From positions 1 through 8,124 of the forward strand of contig CAYTTK010000121.1 of NCBI GenBank assembly GCA_964440735.1: a stretch of 8,124 bases of DNA. Direction: 5' to 3'. Under the pieces are notes generated by a model that saw only the letters and a list, made by a program, of their open reading frames with translations, was not told the origin of the DNA and made no database searches. The stretch comes from CAZBWE01 sp964440735. Its GTDB lineage: Bacteria > Planctomycetota > Phycisphaerae > Sedimentisphaerales > Anaerobacaceae. Below, piece after piece: positions 5,401 through 8,124 of the stretch (position 1 is its first letter; each line of letters starts with the position of its first letter). Both the position numbers and the translations under genes were made by a program.

Positions 5401-7485
5401 CGTTTTGAGCGGGCGCGGGTATCTGATGTTTACAAGAGAAACGGCGACTCAGAGCTAACGGTTAAATATGCTTCTGAAACCGGGCAGGTGTCTGAAGAAA
5501 AATTTGATATGGTGGTGCTGTCGGTCGGTTTGCAACCTGCCCAGAAGCAAAGAGATTTGGCAAGAAAGCTGGGTGTCCGGCTTGACCGATATGGATTTAT
5601 CTGGGCTGATTCTTTACGGCCTCTGGAAACTTCGCGTCCCGGTATCTTTGTTGGTGGTACGGCATCCGGTCCTAAAGATATACCGGAGACGGTAATCCAG
5701 GCCAGCGGCACTGCCAGCAAGGCATCGCAACTATTGGCGGATGTCAGAGGTTCTCTGACGGTTGAGCGAGAGTTTCCGCCCGAAAGAGATATAAGCGGAC
5801 AAGAGCCACGAATAGGTGTATTCGTATGCCATTGCGGAATCAACATTGGTGGGATTGTTGATGTGCCGCTTACAGCAGAATACGCCCGGACACTACACTA
5901 TGTAGTTTATGCTGAAGACAACCTTTATACGTGCTCTCAGGATACCCAGGACCATATTCGTGAGAAGATTGTTGAGCAAAATCTTAACCGTGTTGTTGTG
6001 GCGTCCTGCTCGCCGAGAACCCATGAGCCGCTTTTCCAGCAAACATTGCGGCAGGCAGGCCTTAATCCATACCTGTTCGAGATGGCTAATATAAGGGACC
6101 AGTGTTCTTGGATTCATATGGACAGGAAAAAAGAAGCTACGAAAAAGGCCATGGACCTTGTGCGTATGGCAGTATCCAAGGTGGCGCTGGTTGAGCCCTT
6201 GGTGCAGGCACGGCTGGATGTTACACCTTCAGCACTTGTAATCGGCGGGGGATTAGCCGGTATGACGGCATCTCTGGCTATTGCAGAGGAGGGATTTGAG
6301 GTTACCCTACTCGAGTGCCAAAAGCAGCTCGGAGGAAATCTCAGGAAACTGCGGTGCACATTCGATGAGCCGGATGTCGGTGCATACCTGGAACACCTTG
6401 AAGAGCATGTGCGGAAACATAAAAATATTACTGTCTATACAGATGCAAAACTTGAAAGCGTGGAAGGATTTATCGGCAACTTTGAAAGCACTTTGAGAAC
6501 CGGCTCTAAAGAGGTAAAGGTCAGGCACGGTATTGTGGTGGTTGCTACCGGTGGAAATGAGAGTAAGCCCGATGAGTATCTTTACGGACGGAATGACCGT
6601 GTGCTTACGCAATTAGAGCTTGAAGATTTGCTTTCTGGTGAGGAACCGTTGGCTGGGGTAAAAACCATCGTTATGATTCAGTGTGTCGGCTCGCGCGAAG
6701 AAGGGCATATGTATTGCAGCAGGGTGTGCTGTAATACCGCTGTCAAAAATGCTCTGAGAATAAAAGAGCTTTCTGCGGAAACCGAAGTTTATATATTATA
6801 CCGTGACATCCGCACTTACGGATTTAATGAGGATTACTTCCAACAAGCCCGCAGCAAAGGCGTTCTCTTTGTGCGATACGAGCCAGATAATAAACCTGAA
6901 GTGGCCGATGAGGACGGTCTCAAGGTAACAGTGTATGAGCCGATTCTGGACTGCGAAATAGAATTGTCGCCGGATTTACTGGTGTTAAGCAGCAGGATTG
7001 AACCTGATAGTGGCAATGAAGCACTTTCTCAAATGCTGAAGGTTCCTATGAACGAAGATGGATTTTTGTTGGAGGCGCATGTGAAGCTACGGCCGGTGGA
7101 GTTTGCCACAGAAGGTATCTTCGTGGCCGGCCTTGCTCATAGTCCGAAGTCTATGGCGGAAACTATCGCTCAGGCGGAAGCAGCAGCGGCAAAGGCCTGT
7201 ACTATAATCTCGAAGGATAAATACGAAGCCGAGCCGACTATAGCTGCCGTTAATGAGGACCTTTGCGATGGCTGTGGTATTTGTGTGCCGGTTTGTGAAT
7301 ACAATGCCTTGGAAATTGTAAACCGTTCCGGTGGCAAAGAAGAGGAGAAAATCGTGAAAATCAATGAAGCGATGTGCAAGGGTTGTGGAGGGTGTGTTGC
7401 TGCCTGTCCCAGCGGTGCTATGGAGCAAAAAGGATTCAAGAATGAACAAATGTTAGCGATGATTAAAGCAGCTTTGGCTGACTGA
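2482..7485 (+). CDS. hdrA: Giant HdrA-type electron-bifurcating flavoprotein: HdrA module 1 with GltD-like insert, fused to HdrA module 2
   Basis: A 1667-residue cytoplasmic protein, well over twice a canonical HdrA (about 650 residues). Module 1 has FAD motif GGGIAG (19-24), TFPTNDCAMC (57-66) and a ferredoxin motif C115/118/121/125. A GltD/NfnB-like module follows (about 160-800). Module 1 then resumes with C810/813/816/819/822/826, QCVGSRD with C909-x12-C922-x3-C926-C927 (the HdrA cubane-binding pattern) and FVGGTASGPKDIPET (from about 1056). Module 2 opens with VFVCHCG (C1116, C1118), C1151 and ASCSPRTHEPLF (C1176), then GGGLAG (1255-1260), QCVGSRE with C1401-x10-C1412-x3-C1416-C1417, and FVAGLAHSPK (from about 1547). 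It ends with two ferredoxin motifs, C1595/1598/1601/1605 and C1632/1635/1638/1642. Expected cofactors are three FADs and roughly nine [4Fe-4S] clusters (inference). HdrA splits electron pairs at its flavin, and the terminal ferredoxin would be the low-potential side. The mvhD gene follows after 52 bases. GltD-fused HdrA proteins are known in anaerobes, so the broad class is not new. Confidence 0.92.
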   Translation: MIAPTKNKQEKVGAVLVIGGGIAGIQASLDLAESGQKVYLLESSPAIGGNMARLDKTFPTNDCAMCILSPKIVECGRHLNIETITWAELEDVSGSAGDFKIKIRKRARYVDFNKCTGCGECVESCPVTVASEFEAGIGQRKAIFRPYPQAYPNTFVIDKGMTAPCRNACPAGVNVQGFIALLAQGKFDDALELYRAKNPFPATCGRICTHICQDACNRGRLDEALSIRDLHRFLADREISAVLRGELPEVTDHIIARRKAEFPQQRGVGRPIAIIGSGPAGLTCAWDLANMGYKPVVFEELGVAGGMLRVGVPRYRLPVDILDYEIEAIKRAGVEIRLNTPVGPDRTLNELFNQGFEAIFIAIGTHKSRRLGIEGEDLKGVIHGTRFLHRAKMEQPTDIANKVVSVIGGGNAAIDSARTALRLGARRVTILYRRSRGEMPASDEEIKTCEDEGIEFRFLASPIRILGTGGRVAALECVRMALGEPDESGRRRPVPIKDSKFIIESDIVIPAVSQEADIGVLTNLKAVQVTDAGLVPVSGTELEGVRGFTDLLRAASLGQPVDLGGRVIVIGGGNVAIDVARTVIRLGVRDMHLVCLESPDEMFASAKEIRAAEEEGVVIHNRLSPKRIVGTDGHVSGVEFRECLSVFDKEGRFSPVVRPASEQIMNADSVVVAIGQAVDWELLKAADGLLETRAGFIYVDEDTMTTNVKRIFAGGDVVTGPDVAVNAIVAGHRAATSIDRFLNGEDLKEGRDDIKPRLLPKDLAPIPQTPHSREYRVPMPTLPVDERIKGFDEVELGYTEEQAIREAKRCLHCSICSECLQCVSTCKAEAIDHHQKDTVEQIDVGAIVVVPGFEEFMAQLKYDFGYSRYPDVVSSTQLERILSASGPFAGHVRRPSDGKEPKKIAFLQCVGSRDVSCKRAYCSSVCCMYAIKEAVIAKEHLKGLDVTIFFMDIRAFGKDFDKYYERAKSQYGVRFERARVSDVYKRNGDSELTVKYASETGQVSEEKFDMVVLSVGLQPAQKQRDLARKLGVRLDRYGFIWADSLRPLETSRPGIFVGGTASGPKDIPETVIQASGTASKASQLLADVRGSLTVEREFPPERDISGQEPRIGVFVCHCGINIGGIVDVPLTAEYARTLHYVVYAEDNLYTCSQDTQDHIREKIVEQNLNRVVVASCSPRTHEPLFQQTLRQAGLNPYLFEMANIRDQCSWIHMDRKKEATKKAMDLVRMAVSKVALVEPLVQARLDVTPSALVIGGGLAGMTASLAIAEEGFEVTLLECQKQLGGNLRKLRCTFDEPDVGAYLEHLEEHVRKHKNITVYTDAKLESVEGFIGNFESTLRTGSKEVKVRHGIVVVATGGNESKPDEYLYGRNDRVLTQLELEDLLSGEEPLAGVKTIVMIQCVGSREEGHMYCSRVCCNTAVKNALRIKELSAETEVYILYRDIRTYGFNEDYFQQARSKGVLFVRYEPDNKPEVADEDGLKVTVYEPILDCEIELSPDLLVLSSRIEPDSGNEALSQMLKVPMNEDGFLLEAHVKLRPVEFATEGIFVAGLAHSPKSMAETIAQAEAAAAKACTIISKDKYEAEPTIAAVNEDLCDGCGICVPVCEYNALEIVNRSGGKEEEKIVKINEAMCKGCGGCVAACPSGAMEQKGFKNEQMLAMIKAALAD
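3697..3759 (+). repeat. Copy 1 of duplicated dinucleotide-binding (Rossmann) core
   Basis: Encodes VIGGGNAAIDSARTALRLG and is followed by a strand ending in ILYRRSRGEMPAS. It aligns with 4186-4248 without gaps: 46 of 63 bases and 16 of 21 residues are identical by hand count. The copies are 489 bases (163 codons) apart, so this is an old intragenic duplication or acquisition rather than a recent one. Confidence 0.75.
4186..4248 (+). repeat. Copy 2 of duplicated dinucleotide-binding (Rossmann) core
   Basis: Encodes VIGGGNVAIDVARTVIRLG, followed by LVCLESPDEMFAS. The arginine pair of copy 1 (YRRS) is replaced by CLES at the matching place. This copy leads into the normal ending AIGQAVDWELL and then the closing AGGD of the FAD domain. 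Confidence 0.75.
5803..7485 (+). other. HdrA module 2 (N-terminal domain, thioredoxin-reductase-like FAD domain, two C-terminal ferredoxin motifs)
   Basis: Residues about 1108-1667 resemble a nearly complete stand-alone HdrA, with the N-terminal VCHCG domain, the FAD domain and the bicluster tail. They lack the ferredoxin insert that canonical HdrA carries inside the FAD domain: the sequence runs from LGGNLRKLRCTFDEPDV to the QCVGSRE motif with no CxxCxxC. Module 1 has the opposite pattern, with the insert present and no CHCG domain or C-terminal ferredoxin. The exact fusion point, near 5800, is an estimate. Confidence 0.8.
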
Positions 7486-7537
7486 ACTCGCCGCTCTGAC
7501 ATAGAGGCCAAGATATACAAAACATGAGAATTGAATA

Positions 7538-8002
7538 ATGGAAGATACATTTAAGCCGAAGATTATTGTTTTTTGTTGTAACTGGTGTGCATACGCCGGT
7601 GGTGATTTAGCCGGGATAGGCAGATACCAGATTAAACCTTATTTTCGTGTTATAAGAACACTGTGTAGCGCCCGTGTCGACCCCGAATGGATTATGGAAG
7701 CATTCAGACTGGGGGCTGATGGGGTGATGGTGGCCGGCTGTCACCCGGGCGACTGCCATTACATCGGCGGAAACTATCGCACGAGGAGGCGAATAGCTCT
7801 GCTGCGTTCATTATTGAAGCAATTTGGGCTGAATCCAGAGCGTCTGGAACTGGCCTGGATTTCTGCTGGTGAAGCGGAAAAGTTTGCTAATACCGTGAAC
7901 GGATTTATCGACCACATTATCGAGCTTGGCCCGAGTCCTTACAGCAAAAGTACCGCAGGTTCAGAGGCCACGGATTCTATGAAAGAGGTTGCTGATGTCT
8001 GA
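7538..8002 (+). CDS. mvhD: MvhD-type [2Fe-2S] hydrogenase-HdrA adaptor subunit
   Basis: A 154-residue protein matching the MvhD family (F420-non-reducing hydrogenase iron-sulfur subunit D) over nearly its whole length. Motifs are FCCNWCAYAGGDLAG (C13, C14, C17), TLCSARVDPEWI (C43), AGCHPGDCHYIGGNYRTRRR (C68, C73), and the late pair ERLELAWISAGEAEKFA. In methanogens MvhD carries a [2Fe-2S] cluster and is the bridge that passes electrons from the MvhGA hydrogenase to HdrA. Its position between hdrA and the hydrogenase small subunit fits that role exactly. The ATG at 7538 has only a weak GAG-type Shine-Dalgarno, and a 52-base spacer separates it from hdrA. The last 20 or so residues (SPYSKSTAGSEATDSMKEV) are a non-conserved tail that overlaps the next gene. 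Confidence 0.93.
   Translation: MEDTFKPKIIVFCCNWCAYAGGDLAGIGRYQIKPYFRVIRTLCSARVDPEWIMEAFRLGADGVMVAGCHPGDCHYIGGNYRTRRRIALLRSLLKQFGLNPERLELAWISAGEAEKFANTVNGFIDHIIELGPSPYSKSTAGSEATDSMKEVADV
7984..7989 (+). promoter_or_regulatory. Ribosome binding site of the hydrogenase small-subunit gene
   Basis: AGAGGT lies 5 bases before the ATG at 7995, inside the end of mvhD. It favours this ATG as the start and points to coupled translation of the two subunits. Confidence 0.55.
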
Positions 8003-8124
8003 AAAAATAAAAATCGCTATAGGCCAGGGTGCAACATGCTCGGGATGTGACATTGCTATATTAGACCTTGATGTCGAGCTTCTGAAGCTTTTCGAGGTGG
8101 CGGACCTTACCTTTGCACCTCTTA
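7995..8124 (+). CDS. mvhG: [NiFe] hydrogenase small subunit, MvhG-like (group 3c type), N-terminal fragment
   Basis: Forty-three codons are visible before the window ends. They read MSEKIKIAIGQGATCSGCDI and continue with AILDLDVELLKLFEVADLTF. The C15-x2-C18 pair within ATCSGCD is the proximal-cluster motif of NADH:quinone oxidoreductase 20-kDa-like hydrogenase small subunits, and the following helix fits MvhG. There is no twin-arginine signal, so the enzyme is cytoplasmic, as for group 3 hydrogenases. The gene overlaps mvhD by 8 bases (ATGTCTGA). Group 3c is inferred mainly from the adjacent mvhD and hdrA. The large subunit, expected next, is outside the window. Confidence 0.85.
   Translation, partial: MSEKIKIAIGQGATCSGCDIAILDLDVELLKLFEVADLTFAPL

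Noticed and set aside
7486..7537. Terminator between hdrA and mvhD
   Set aside because: I see no stable inverted repeat followed by a T-run in the 52-base spacer, and the genes on both sides belong to the same functional unit.
7524..7540. Four-codon ATG AGA ATT GAA TAA whose stop overlaps the mvhD ATG (TAATG)
   Set aside because: It could couple translation, but such mini-frames are common by chance and it has no ribosome binding site of its own.

Overview
The window is one tightly packed, single-strand (+) operon fragment from a strict anaerobe. All six genes are iron-sulfur, flavin or molybdenum/nickel redox proteins of formate, hydrogen and NAD(P)H metabolism. Base composition looks near the middle (by eye, not counted). 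Ribosome binding sites are Shine-Dalgarno-like and one start is TTG. I would guess a bacterium from anoxic sediment or subsurface. The sequence does not fix the phylum, and an archaeon is not excluded.

Layout: (1) 1-539, the C-terminal end of a molybdopterin formate dehydrogenase catalytic subunit. (2) 536-1573, a 4Fe-4S protein of the HydB/AsrA family. (3) 1570-2409, an FAD/NAD(P)/2Fe-2S protein of the HydG/AsrB/PyrK-like family. (4) 2482-7485, a 1667-residue HdrA-type flavoprotein made of two HdrA modules, the first carrying a GltD/NfnB-like NAD(P)H-FAD module. (5) 7538-8002, an MvhD-type 2Fe-2S adaptor. (6) 7995 to the window edge, the N-terminus of an MvhG-type [NiFe] hydrogenase small subunit. 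Genes 1/2, 2/3 and 5/6 overlap by 4, 4 and 8 bases. Gene 4 is flanked by spacers of 72 and 52 bases. No stretch over 300 bases lacks a gene, and I saw no RNA gene, mobile element, CRISPR array or convincing terminator.

How the genes may work together (inference): HdrA proteins are flavin-based electron-bifurcating hubs. MvhD normally connects HdrA to the MvhGA hydrogenase. The formate dehydrogenase would be a second electron port, and the HydB/HydG-like pair plus the GltD-like insert give two separate candidate NAD(P)(H) sites. No HdrB or HdrC is encoded here, so a heterodisulfide need not be the acceptor. The set looks like a cytoplasmic formate/H2/NAD(P)H/ferredoxin electron-confurcating or bifurcating complex. 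The most notable feature is the nested architecture of the giant HdrA, including a doubled dinucleotide-binding domain.
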